Positions 12,844 to 19,706 of a stretch of 64,000 nt of DNA are shown in pieces. The DNA is from Candidatus Amarolinea dominans. GTDB lineage: Bacteria; Chloroflexota; Anaerolineae; SSC4; Amarolineaceae. Location of the stretch: the NCBI GenBank assembly GCA_016719785.1, contig JADJYJ010000003.1, forward strand, positions 558,001-622,000. Reading direction: 5' to 3'. Within the stretch, counting starts at the first letter, position 1. Each line of letters begins with the position of its first letter. The notes below the pieces were generated by a model, which saw only the letters and a list, made by a program, of their open reading frames with translations, had not been told where the DNA came from and did not search any database. Both the position numbers and the translations under genes were made by a program.

Positions 12844-13851
12844 TCAGGCTGTCTCACGCTTCACCAGCGTGAGGGGTAAGGTGATTTTCTGGTTGGGTCG
12901 CGTGGGGTCATCCAAACGCGCCAGGAGCAGCTCGGCCGCAATGCGACCGGATTGCTCCAGAGGCTGGCGCACCGTGGTCAAACCGATGTAATCGGCCAGG
13001 TCAAGGTCGTCAAAACCGATAATGGCGACATCATGCGGCACGCGCAGACCTCGATCACGCGCAGCCTTGAGGGCGCCCAGCGCTTGTGTGTCACTGGCCG
13101 CAAAAATGGCATCGGGCGGCGACGGCAGGTCAAACAGGCGCTGCGCCTGGCGATAGGAGGTCTCCAGGCCGTGCGGCCCCAGCGCCACATAGTCGGCCGG
13201 TAGTTCCTGGCCTGCCTGCGTCAGGGCCTCGCGAAAGCCGGCCAGGCGGCGGTCACTGGTGTGGATCGCGTAATCGGGCAGATCTGAATCGCCCACGAAA
13301 CCCAAGCGCCGGCGCCCCAGGGTCAGCAGGTGCTCGGCCGCCAGCCGCCCCCCGGCCGCATCATCAATCACGATGCTGCTGAACATGGCGTGTGACCACT
13401 CGATCAAGACGACATCCATCTCATTGACGGCCAGGCGCTGCATCAAACGCTCCGCCACGCTTTCCGCAAACGGCAGGGCCATGACGATGATGCCATCCAG
13501 GCGACGGGTGAGAGGCAGGCTGGCGAGGTAGGCGTCGCGGTGCGCGGAGGAGTCCACGTTGTAGATAACCAGCTCGTACGCGGCCGTCGAGAGGGTGGCG
13601 GCCACCCCGCGCAGACGCTGCACAAACGAAGGATAGGTGAAGAAGGGAGCCAGGACGCCAATACGCTGCGTGCTCTTGCGCGCACGCGCGACGGCTTCGG
13701 CCTTGGGCATATAACCCAACGCATCAATGGCCGTGAGCACACGCGCTCGCGTCGCATGGTTGACCGACTCAGGCGAGTTGAGCACACGTGACACGGACGC
13801 AATGCTCACGCCGGCCTGATGGGCGACATCGTAGATGGTGACACCTGCCAC
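12844..13851 (-). CDS. LacI/GalR family transcriptional regulator
   Basis: The helix-turn-helix VTIYDVAHQAGVSIASVSRV and hinge region ESVNHATRARVLTAIDALGY are typical of LacI proteins, followed by a periplasmic-binding-protein-like sensor domain (RIGVLAPFF to VKRETA). I chose the GTG at 13851, preceded by AGAGAGG, rather than the ATG at 13905: the ATG sits only a few bases after the -10 box of a strong promoter (13910-13938), so it would be nearly leaderless, and the added residues precede the usual V-TIYDVA start. An operator-like site overlaps that promoter, implying autoregulation. It sits 160 bp upstream of the sugar transporter operon on the same strand and probably controls it. Confidence 0.9.
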   Translation of the reverse strand: MAGVTIYDVAHQAGVSIASVSRVLNSPESVNHATRARVLTAIDALGYMPKAEAVARARKSTQRIGVLAPFFTYPSFVQRLRGVAATLSTAAYELVIYNVDSSAHRDAYLASLPLTRRLDGIIVMALPFAESVAERLMQRLAVNEMDVVLIEWSHAMFSSIVIDDAAGGRLAAEHLLTLGRRRLGFVGDSDLPDYAIHTSDRRLAGFREALTQAGQELPADYVALGPHGLETSYRQAQRLFDLPSPPDAIFAASDTQALGALKAARDRGLRVPHDVAIIGFDDLDLADYIGLTTVRQPLEQSGRIAAELLLARLDDPTRPNQKITLPLTLVKRETA

Positions 13852-13895
13852 GTTTTCAACCACCTCTCTGTAAACAAACCGCCGATTGTCCTTAC

Positions 13896-13910
13896 ATGAA
13901 AGCACTTACA
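13896..13910. promoter_or_regulatory. LacI-family (cre-like) operator overlapping the regulator promoter
   Basis: The 15-mer ATGAAAGCACTTACA fits the cre consensus WTGNAANCGNWNNCA except for one base at the central CG. It abuts the -10 box and covers the transcription start of the LacI-type gene, the position expected for an autorepressor. Recognition by this particular regulator is inferred. Confidence 0.55.
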
Positions 13911-13938
13911 GTATAACAAAAAATAAAAATCTTGTCAA
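13910..13938 (-). promoter_or_regulatory. sigma-70-like promoter of the LacI-type regulator
   Basis: On the minus strand a perfect TTGACA -35 box (13938-13933) and a TATACT -10 box (13915-13910) are separated by exactly 17 bases of A/T-rich sequence in an otherwise GC-rich region. It faces the LacI-type gene. Confidence 0.8.
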
Positions 13939-13964
13939 ATGAGCGTTTTCTTCGATAGAAATTT

Positions 13965-14003
13965 AATAGAGACCCGGTTTCTGCCAGAAACCGGGTCTCT
14001 ATT
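13965..14003 (-). terminator. hairpin terminator after carbonic anhydrase gene
   Basis: An 18-bp perfect inverted repeat, AATAGAGACCCGGTTTCT (13965-13982) and its complement (13986-14003), with a 3-base loop, begins one base after the TAA of the carbonic anhydrase gene. The ACCCGGTTTC core recurs at 58125, so it also belongs to a dispersed palindrome family. Confidence 0.75.
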
Positions 14004-14004
14004 G

Positions 14005-14925
14005 TTAGCTGACCGCCAGCCCGCGGCTGCGTCGCAGGATCATCAGTCCGCTGAGCATCAACAGCGCGCCGGCCACCAGCAGGACGGCGTCGAACGTCAT
14101 GCTCACATCACCGGTGACGGGCAGGGTGAGCGTCAAAACAAAGGCGCGCGCGTTGAACGCCTGCAGCGGCCGCGCGTTCGCGTTGTAGATGGCCGTGTAC
14201 TCGGCGATTTGCGCGTCCGACAGCTCTACCGGTGTGTTCAGCACCAGCCATTGTACGCCTTCACTGCATGGCGGCGTTGTCAGCGAGCCGTTGTAGCGCC
14301 AGTAGGTGCGCGTGGTGGGCAGCAGTTGATTGGCATCCACCGATGCGCCGCTGACTGCATGCGGTTCGCCTTCCTCGGCCGGCAGATTGTTCAGCACCGC
14401 GGCATACGCCGGGTTTTCACTGCCCGCCTTGAGCAGAACCCCGACCACGGCCAGGCCACCTTTGGCGTTCTTGTGGACCAGGTGCGCTTCCATCGGTTCA
14501 AGCTCACCTGCCAGGGCATGTTCGCTGTGGGCGTGAAAGTGGAACTGCACCAAGTCGTAGCGCACACCGTTCAAGGTGATTGCACTGCCTGGGTCATAGT
14601 TCACTTGGACCGTGTGGCCGTTGTTCATGATGTTGACCGCGCTCGGCTGATAGCTAAAGCTGATATCGCCTGCGTTCAGCGCAGCGTCAGCCGGAATGTC
14701 AACCGGCGATTGTTCCACGCCCGTGGCGCACGCGGCGTAATCCGGGCTGAGATCACCCCAGTGATCGGGGCCACTTTCACCGCCATAAGACCAATGCGTC
14801 CCTTCGCTGGCAAGTGCAACCCCGCCAATCATTAACATGAGAGCCAACGCTAACATCAGGCGCGGCGCGTTTGCACGGACAACTTCATGATGATCCTCCT
14901 CCTCTTTCTCGGCAGACCGACTCAC
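14005..14925 (-). CDS. alpha-carbonic anhydrase with LPxTG cell-wall sorting tail, signal peptide frameshifted
   Basis: Extracytoplasmic zinc enzyme converting CO2 and bicarbonate. Zinc ligands are H129 and H131 in QFHFHAH and H148 in MEAHLVHKN; SEH, TTPPCSEGVQW and a likely C66-C220 disulfide also fit the alpha class. The C-terminus carries LPVTG (268-272), a hydrophobic helix and RRSR, a sortase sorting signal. The 14925 ATG lacks a ribosome site and gives an acidic EKEEEDHHE start. A strong AGGAGGAGG precedes another ATG at 14888 that encodes MKLSVQTRRA then stops; joining that to LMLALALMLMIGGVALA in the main frame gives a perfect signal peptide. A single missing base near 14855-14868 would explain this. 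The native gene therefore probably starts at 14888. Confidence 0.88.
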   Translation of the reverse strand: MSRSAEKEEEDHHEVVRANAPRLMLALALMLMIGGVALASEGTHWSYGGESGPDHWGDLSPDYAACATGVEQSPVDIPADAALNAGDISFSYQPSAVNIMNNGHTVQVNYDPGSAITLNGVRYDLVQFHFHAHSEHALAGELEPMEAHLVHKNAKGGLAVVGVLLKAGSENPAYAAVLNNLPAEEGEPHAVSGASVDANQLLPTTRTYWRYNGSLTTPPCSEGVQWLVLNTPVELSDAQIAEYTAIYNANARPLQAFNARAFVLTLTLPVTGDVSMTFDAVLLVAGALLMLSGLMILRRSRGLAVS

Positions 14926-15205
14926 GGCTGCCTGCTGGTGACTTCGGGCATCAAATGATCGGGGAATCTACTTACGAGCGCTTGGGGTGAGTGACGGGGG
15001 AATGTAGCGTACTATCCGTTATGAATCAAGCCTTCATCCGTAAGTCAAGTTACAAAATGCCATCATAATTTTGTAAGGGCCGACCAATTCAATGCCTGAC
15101 GCCCATTGTGCTGAGATAGACGGTCTTATTTTGACAGAACTGGCTTCCCGTGTTACCGTAACCCCATTGGCGCCCCCTTCGATTGCCCCCCATCATCAAG
15201 ATCCG
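14926..15205. other. intergenic region with inverted repeat and candidate pgmB promoter
   Basis: Divergent spacer between carbonic anhydrase and beta-phosphoglucomutase. It holds the inverted repeat TTACAAAAT (15050-15058) / ATTTTGTAA (15068-15076) with a 9-base spacer, a possible dimeric-regulator operator. It also holds a candidate plus-strand promoter: TTGACA at 15131-15136, 17 bases, then an extended TGT-TACCGT at 15151-15159 whose -10 is weak. No gene is seen here. Confidence 0.5.
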
Positions 15206-15898
15206 ATGACCACGATGACCCTGCAAGCTCTGATTTTCGACCTGGACGGCGTGCTGACCGACACGGCCGAATTGCACTACCGCACCTGGCAGCGCCTGGC
15301 TGAAGAAGAGGGTTTTGCCTTCAACCGGTCCCTGGGCGATCAACTGCGCGGCGTCTCGCGGCGCGCATCCCTGGAGGCGATCCTGGCCGGGCGCGTCCTG
15401 TCAGAGGCGCAGATGACCGCACTCCAGGCCCGCAAGAATGACCACTTCCTCACCATGCTCAACCACATGACACCAGCCGATCTGCTGCCCGGCGTCCTAC
15501 CGTTGCTGGACGACGCCCGCGCCAGCGGCCTGCGCACCGCGGTCGCCTCGGCCAGTCAAAACGCCCATGCGGTCCTCGATCGCCTGGGCATTCGGCCGCG
15601 CTTCGATGTGATTTGTGACGGGCACAGCGTGCTGCACTCGAAGCCAGCGCCCGACCTTTTCCTGTTGGCGGCGACACGGCTGAACGTGCCGCCGTCGGCC
15701 TGCGTGGTCTTCGAAGATGCTGCGGCCGGAATTGTGGGCGCACGGGCTGCCGGCATGATGGTGGTCGGCGTCGGGCCGCCCAGCCGCGTGGCTGCGGCCA
15801 ACCTGGTTGTCTCCAGCCTGGCAAACGTGCGCCTGGCCGATCTCCAACGGTTGGTCGCCGACCGGCAACCGCCCGCGGCGGAAGAAATGTATGCCTGA
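15206..15898 (+). CDS. pgmB: beta-phosphoglucomutase, HAD superfamily
   Basis: A 230-residue HAD-fold enzyme converting beta-glucose 1-phosphate to glucose 6-phosphate. Motif I FDLDGVLTDTAELHY gives nucleophile D12 and acid/base D14, followed by the helical cap (WQRLAEEEGF, RGVSRRASLEAIL). Then come motif II VASASQNA, the lysine in HSKPAPDLF and motif III VFEDAAAGI. I chose the ATG at 15206 because the protein then begins just before motif I as usual; ATG 15215 is equally possible and the upstream ATG at 15092 adds a non-conserved stretch. The stop overlaps the following Nudix gene by 8 bp. Its presence suggests phosphorolytic breakdown of maltose or trehalose, although no phosphorylase gene is in the window. 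Confidence 0.9.
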   Translation: MTTMTLQALIFDLDGVLTDTAELHYRTWQRLAEEEGFAFNRSLGDQLRGVSRRASLEAILAGRVLSEAQMTALQARKNDHFLTMLNHMTPADLLPGVLPLLDDARASGLRTAVASASQNAHAVLDRLGIRPRFDVICDGHSVLHSKPAPDLFLLAATRLNVPPSACVVFEDAAAGIVGARAAGMMVVGVGPPSRVAAANLVVSSLANVRLADLQRLVADRQPPAAEEMYA

Positions 15899-16358
15899 CC
15901 GCCGCTACACCGTTGTGCCCCGCACGCTCTGTTTCATTCTTCAGGGCGATGACGTGCTTCTGCTGCGGGGCGCGCCCAATAAACGCCTGTGGGCCAACCG
16001 CCTCAACGGTGTGGGCGGCCATGTCGAGGCCGGCGAAAGCATCCAGGCCGCGGCCCTGCGCGAAATACACGAAGAAACCGGGCTGACCGTCAGCCACCTG
16101 CGCCTGCGCGGCATCCTCAACCAGCCGCCCAGCCCAACCCTGGGCACTGGCGATGCCAACACCGGCGTGCTGCTTTGCATCTTCACCGCCGAAGCGCAGG
16201 GAGGTACGCTGACTCCATCAGTCGAGGGCACTCTCGCCTGGTACCCGCGCCGTATCTTCATGGACGATTCGTTGTCCGAGCATTTGCCCGAGCTCATGGA
16301 CGACCTGCGACTCCTCCTGCCACGCGTCCTTGCGGCCGACGACCCTTTCTGTTCCTAA
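15891..16358 (+). CDS. Nudix hydrolase (MutT-like)
   Basis: A 155-residue pyrophosphohydrolase. The Nudix box GHVEAGES-x7-REIHEETGL spans residues 43-65 with the metal-binding REXXEE glutamates at 58, 61 and 62. TVVPRTLCFILQGDDVLLLRG and WANRLNGVGGHVEAGES resemble 8-oxo-dGTP diphosphatases. I chose the ATG at 15891, inside the end of pgmB, since it starts the protein at the usual point. It is co-transcribed with pgmB through an 8-bp overlap. The exact substrate is not determinable. Confidence 0.88.
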   Translation: MPDRRYTVVPRTLCFILQGDDVLLLRGAPNKRLWANRLNGVGGHVEAGESIQAAALREIHEETGLTVSHLRLRGILNQPPSPTLGTGDANTGVLLCIFTAEAQGGTLTPSVEGTLAWYPRRIFMDDSLSEHLPELMDDLRLLLPRVLAADDPFCS

Positions 16359-16647
16359 GCCCGTGAGCGCCACACGTTGCGAGCACGAGCGCCTGGCGAC
16401 GCTGCGGGCGAGACGCCCCACTCCCAGGCCCGTGTCGCTCTCCCCGCATGGTTTCCAGCTATTCACCGCTCATGGTATAATAAATGTGGTCATGATGAGA
16501 GCTTGTCAGGCGACAACTGTCTATTCGTTGCCAAGCCGTCAGCGTGACAATTCTCACCGTCCGGCGGGGTAATCAGCCCTCTGATTGCATCTGTGCAGCC
16601 CGCGCTTGCTGCAGCGCCGCCGCTGACGAAGGACGTGTCGAGCTACC
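16359..16647. other. intergenic region upstream of degV-like gene
   Basis: No gene recognised. A TATAAT hexamer at 16476-16481 (within GGTATAATAAATG) is a plausible -10 box facing plus, but the matching -35 position (TTCCAG) is poor. The remainder is unremarkable GC-rich sequence. Confidence 0.4.
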
Positions 16648-17490
16648 ATGTCATTTGCCATTGTCAAAGATAGCACCGCTTGTATGCCGCGTGATCTGTT
16701 GCGCCATTTTCAGATCACGATCGTGCCCCTCACCGTGACCTATGATGGCGTCACCTACCGAGATGGTCTGGACATCGCACCCGAAAAGTTCTACCAGCGC
16801 CTCTCGCACGTTTCCCAGTTGCCGGTGACATCACCGCCGTCATTGGAATCGCTCATTGCCACCTACGAGGCGTTGGCGGAGACCCATGACGGTATCCTAT
16901 CTGTGCATTTGTCCGCCGATTACAGCCGCACGGTGGATATTGCGCGTCAGGCGGCCGCGGCCGTTGATATCCCCGTCGAGGTGATTGATTCGCGCTCGGT
17001 CTCCATGGGCACCGGCTTCGTCGTGCTGGCCGCGGCGCATGCACGCGCCGCAGGCGCCACGTTGGTGGAGGCCGCCGAGACGGCTCGCGCCCTGGCGCCC
17101 CGGCTGCATGTGCGCCTGGTCGTGGACAACCTGCGCTATCTGTATCTCGGTGGGCGCATCGGCGCGGCCGACCGCTGGCTGGGCGCCGCCCTGGCGCTCA
17201 AGCCCATCCTGGCTATCGAAGATGGACGCACCACCATCGCCAGCACCGCCCGCGGTCACCGCGCCGCGCTCGACGCGCTGCTGCTCGATCTGCAAACGGC
17301 CGCGGCCGGCCAGAAACCGCTGCACGTGGCCGTGGCCCACGCAGCCGCCACCCGCGACGCGCTCTGGCTCTACGACCAGATCGCAGATCAGTTCGACGTG
17401 GCAGAACTGCACTTCAGCGAACTCAGCCCGGTCGTTGGCTCGCACGTAGGGCCGGGCACCGTGGGCATCGTCTACTACGTCGAGGCGTAG
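16648..17490 (+). CDS. DegV family fatty-acid-binding protein
   Basis: A 280-residue cytoplasmic DegV protein, a family that binds fatty acids and in Firmicutes serves as FakB in exogenous fatty acid phosphorylation. Typical segments are FAIVKDSTACMPRDLLRHFQITIVPLTVTYDGVTYRDG at the N-terminus, the PVTSPPS motif near residue 54 that closes on the lipid carboxylate, VIDSRSVSMGTGF near 112, and LRYLYLGGRIGAADRWLG and KPILAIEDG in the C-terminal half. SHVGPGTVGIVYY closes the protein. It stands alone between the Nudix gene and the ATPase pair; no FakA-type kinase is nearby, so a FakB role is not shown. Confidence 0.9.
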   Translation: MSFAIVKDSTACMPRDLLRHFQITIVPLTVTYDGVTYRDGLDIAPEKFYQRLSHVSQLPVTSPPSLESLIATYEALAETHDGILSVHLSADYSRTVDIARQAAAAVDIPVEVIDSRSVSMGTGFVVLAAAHARAAGATLVEAAETARALAPRLHVRLVVDNLRYLYLGGRIGAADRWLGAALALKPILAIEDGRTTIASTARGHRAALDALLLDLQTAAAGQKPLHVAVAHAAATRDALWLYDQIADQFDVAELHFSELSPVVGSHVGPGTVGIVYYVEA

Positions 17491-17558
17491 GCCGCGCTGA
17501 CGTGAAGATGGCTTAATGAAACCGGTGTCAGACGATGACCGGAACCTTGGGGGCAAGC

Positions 17559-18767
17559 ATGAAGATGCTGTTACAGCTAGATGTAAAGCGGTTTCGCTCA
17601 CTTTACGATATCACGTGGACGCCTGGCGACATCAATGTGATCATCGGGCCAAACGGCAGCGGCAAGTCCAATCTGCTCAAGGTGTTCGAATTGCTTGCCG
17701 TCTCTGCGCGGGGTGGCCTGGGGAAATATGTTCAACGCGAAGGGGGGATGGAGCCGTTGGTCTGGGACGGCCAGGAACCACAGATTTCGTTTCAGGTCAA
17801 GACCGCTCCGGTCGGCGCGGCGATGCCAGAACTCGAGTCGGAACGCTACAGGTTGACCTATCAGCTAGAACTGCTACGCCTCGGTCTTTCCAGCGCGTAT
17901 CGCATCGAACATGAGCTTCTGGGCAACTTCTATCGCGTACAAACCGGCGAAAAGGAGCAACCGATGAAGTTCCTGGAGCGCACGCCGCGCAACGCGGTCG
18001 TGTTTGACGAACGGGAGAAAAGGGTGGACGCGCCCGAAGAAGCCGTGCCCGAGGAGGAAACGCTGCTCTCGATGGCTTCGGGGCCATTCGCTGCAAACCG
18101 TACCATCTCTCACTTCCAGAATGAGCTGGCGAGCTGGCGTGTCTATCAGGATTTTCAGGTGCATCGCGAGGCGCCTGTGCGCCAACCAACGCTTGCCCGT
18201 TCGGAGACCTCCGTGGCGCCCGATGGCGCCAACCTGATCTCGGTCCTTCATACGTTGTACACCGGCAGTCGGGACTTCAAACACGACATCAACGCCGCCA
18301 TGAGGGTTGCCTTTGGGGATGACTTCGACGAGTTGATCTTCCCGCCGGCCGCCGATCAGCGAATTCAGTTGCGCGTGCGTTGGAAGAGCCTGCGGCGCGA
18401 GCAAACGGCTGCCGATCTCTCGGATGGGACGTTGCGCTTCCTGTTCCTTCTCGCGGTCCTGGTCAATCCGAACCCGCCTGGGTTGATTGCCATTGACGAG
18501 CCAGAGACAGGCCTCCACCCTTCGATGTTGCCGATCATCGCCGAGTACGCCAGCGACGCCGCCCTCAAGTCGCAGGTCATCCTGACAACGCATTCAGCCG
18601 AGTTTCTGGATGCCTTTGGCGATACCCCACCGACCACCACCGTCGCACAGTGGCAGGAAGGGCGCACCCATCTACGAATCCTCTCAGATGAAGCGCTCGA
18701 TTATTGGCTCAAGAGGTATACACTGGGCCGGATGTATCGAAGCGGCGAGTTGGAGGCGTTGGCATGA
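17559..18767 (+). CDS. AAA_21-type ATPase, RecF/OLD-like, with DUF4276 partner
   Basis: An SMC/RecF-like ABC-class ATPase of 402 residues. Walker A GPNGSGKSN lies at 30-38 after the RFRSLYDITW segment that begins many RecF/OLD-like ATPases. Near the C-terminus are ATADLSDGTLRFLFLLAVL (signature-like), Walker B LIAIDEPETGLHPSML and the H-loop TTHSAEFLDAF. I chose the ATG at 17559, preceded by TTGGGGGCAAGC, over 17535. The stop overlaps the next gene by 4 bp (ATGA), so the two are obligatorily coupled. ATPase plus TOPRIM-like DUF4276 pairs resemble the organisation of known anti-phage modules such as PARIS (AriA-AriB) and split OLD systems, but the partner domain differs. Defence is an inference from architecture; DNA repair is the main alternative. 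Confidence 0.85.
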   Translation: MKMLLQLDVKRFRSLYDITWTPGDINVIIGPNGSGKSNLLKVFELLAVSARGGLGKYVQREGGMEPLVWDGQEPQISFQVKTAPVGAAMPELESERYRLTYQLELLRLGLSSAYRIEHELLGNFYRVQTGEKEQPMKFLERTPRNAVVFDEREKRVDAPEEAVPEEETLLSMASGPFAANRTISHFQNELASWRVYQDFQVHREAPVRQPTLARSETSVAPDGANLISVLHTLYTGSRDFKHDINAAMRVAFGDDFDELIFPPAADQRIQLRVRWKSLRREQTAADLSDGTLRFLFLLAVLVNPNPPGLIAIDEPETGLHPSMLPIIAEYASDAALKSQVILTTHSAEFLDAFGDTPPTTTVAQWQEGRTHLRILSDEALDYWLKRYTLGRMYRSGELEALA

Positions 18768-19390
18768 AATTCGTGCTGCTCGTGGAGGGTTACACCGAAC
18801 AAAAAGCCATCCCTGCCTTCCTGAAACGTTGGCTGGACGTTCGTCTCAACCAGCGGGTAGGGGTCCAAATTGTGCGCTTCGATGGTTGGCCTGAATTGAT
18901 TAGCGATCTGCCGGACCGGGCGCAGATGTACCTGGAAAGCCCGAAGGCCGCCGAGATCATCGCAGTGATAGCCCTTCTAGACCTCTATGGGCCTTCGATC
19001 TACCCAAATCATCTGGAGTCTGCCGATCAACGTCTGCTCTGGGCAACCAAAGAGCTTGAAAGCAGGGTCGGCCGTGAGCGCTTCAAGGTATTCTTTGCGG
19101 TGCATGAAGTAGAGGCCTGGCTTCTAAGTAACTCTGAACTGTTTCCCACGGTCATCAGAAAGGCTCTACCGGCCAAGATCACGTACCCTGAGACCGTAAA
19201 TTTCGATGAACCGCCTGGAAAACTACTTGATCGGCTCTACAAAGACAGATTGCGGCGAAAATACAAGAAGCTAACCGACGGGAAGGATCTGTTCGATCAG
19301 CTGGACCCACAAACTGTCTACAACAAGTGCCCGTACTTCAGACAGATGATGGACACCATGCTGCAATTGGCAAAAGACGCGGGCCAGTGA
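18764..19390 (+). CDS. DUF4276 family, TOPRIM-like protein paired with ATPase
   Basis: A 208-residue protein starting KFVLLVEGYTEQKAIPAFLKRW, the conserved VEGxTE opening of DUF4276, in which the glutamate corresponds to the TOPRIM catalytic acid. A second acidic segment, VIALLDLYG (about residue 67), occupies the place of the TOPRIM DxD. KVFFAVHEVEAWLLSN near residue 108 is another family hallmark. The C-terminal part is basic (RLRRKYKKL), consistent with nucleic acid contact. It overlaps the ATPase gene by 4 bp with TTGGAGGCG as ribosome site. I read it as the likely nuclease or effector subunit of a two-gene system; no activity is shown by sequence alone. Confidence 0.82.
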   Translation: MKFVLLVEGYTEQKAIPAFLKRWLDVRLNQRVGVQIVRFDGWPELISDLPDRAQMYLESPKAAEIIAVIALLDLYGPSIYPNHLESADQRLLWATKELESRVGRERFKVFFAVHEVEAWLLSNSELFPTVIRKALPAKITYPETVNFDEPPGKLLDRLYKDRLRRKYKKLTDGKDLFDQLDPQTVYNKCPYFRQMMDTMLQLAKDAGQ

Positions 19391-19706
19391 GTTCACCCGT
19401 AGGTCACGTCTCCGGCGTGACGGCGTTGTCCTGGCCGGTCAACTTCTCGAACAGGTTCGAGACTCCTAGACCAGCCACATTTTCATTCCCGATTGTGCTC
19501 CAGGGGCATGGGGGCTAATCTCCTGCTGCCCACTCCTTTGCGCTTTTGCATGACATAAACGCAAGTCTGCATCCCTCGTTAGTTCTTTATTATGTGGCGC
19601 CACCTCCGACATCGCTTCATCCACTCGTGGCCGTTCAGTCTCCCTAAGTGCTCCCCTGGTTGTGCGACCGAAACCCTGTGCTCATGCCATCAAAGGAGAA
19701 TAACCC
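19391..19706. other. gene-free spacer before the giant exoprotein
   Basis: The 316 bases hold a short hairpin GTCACG-tctccgg-CGTGAC (19403-19421) preceded by CCGTAG, a copy of a repeat also found at 60222-60247. An AAAGGAGAA Shine-Dalgarno just before 19707 serves the next gene. No further gene, RNA or convincing promoter was recognised. Confidence 0.5.

Noticed and set aside
13852..13905. Extended LacI start at ATG 13905
   Set aside because: Lies at the transcription start point; the added residues are not LacI-like.
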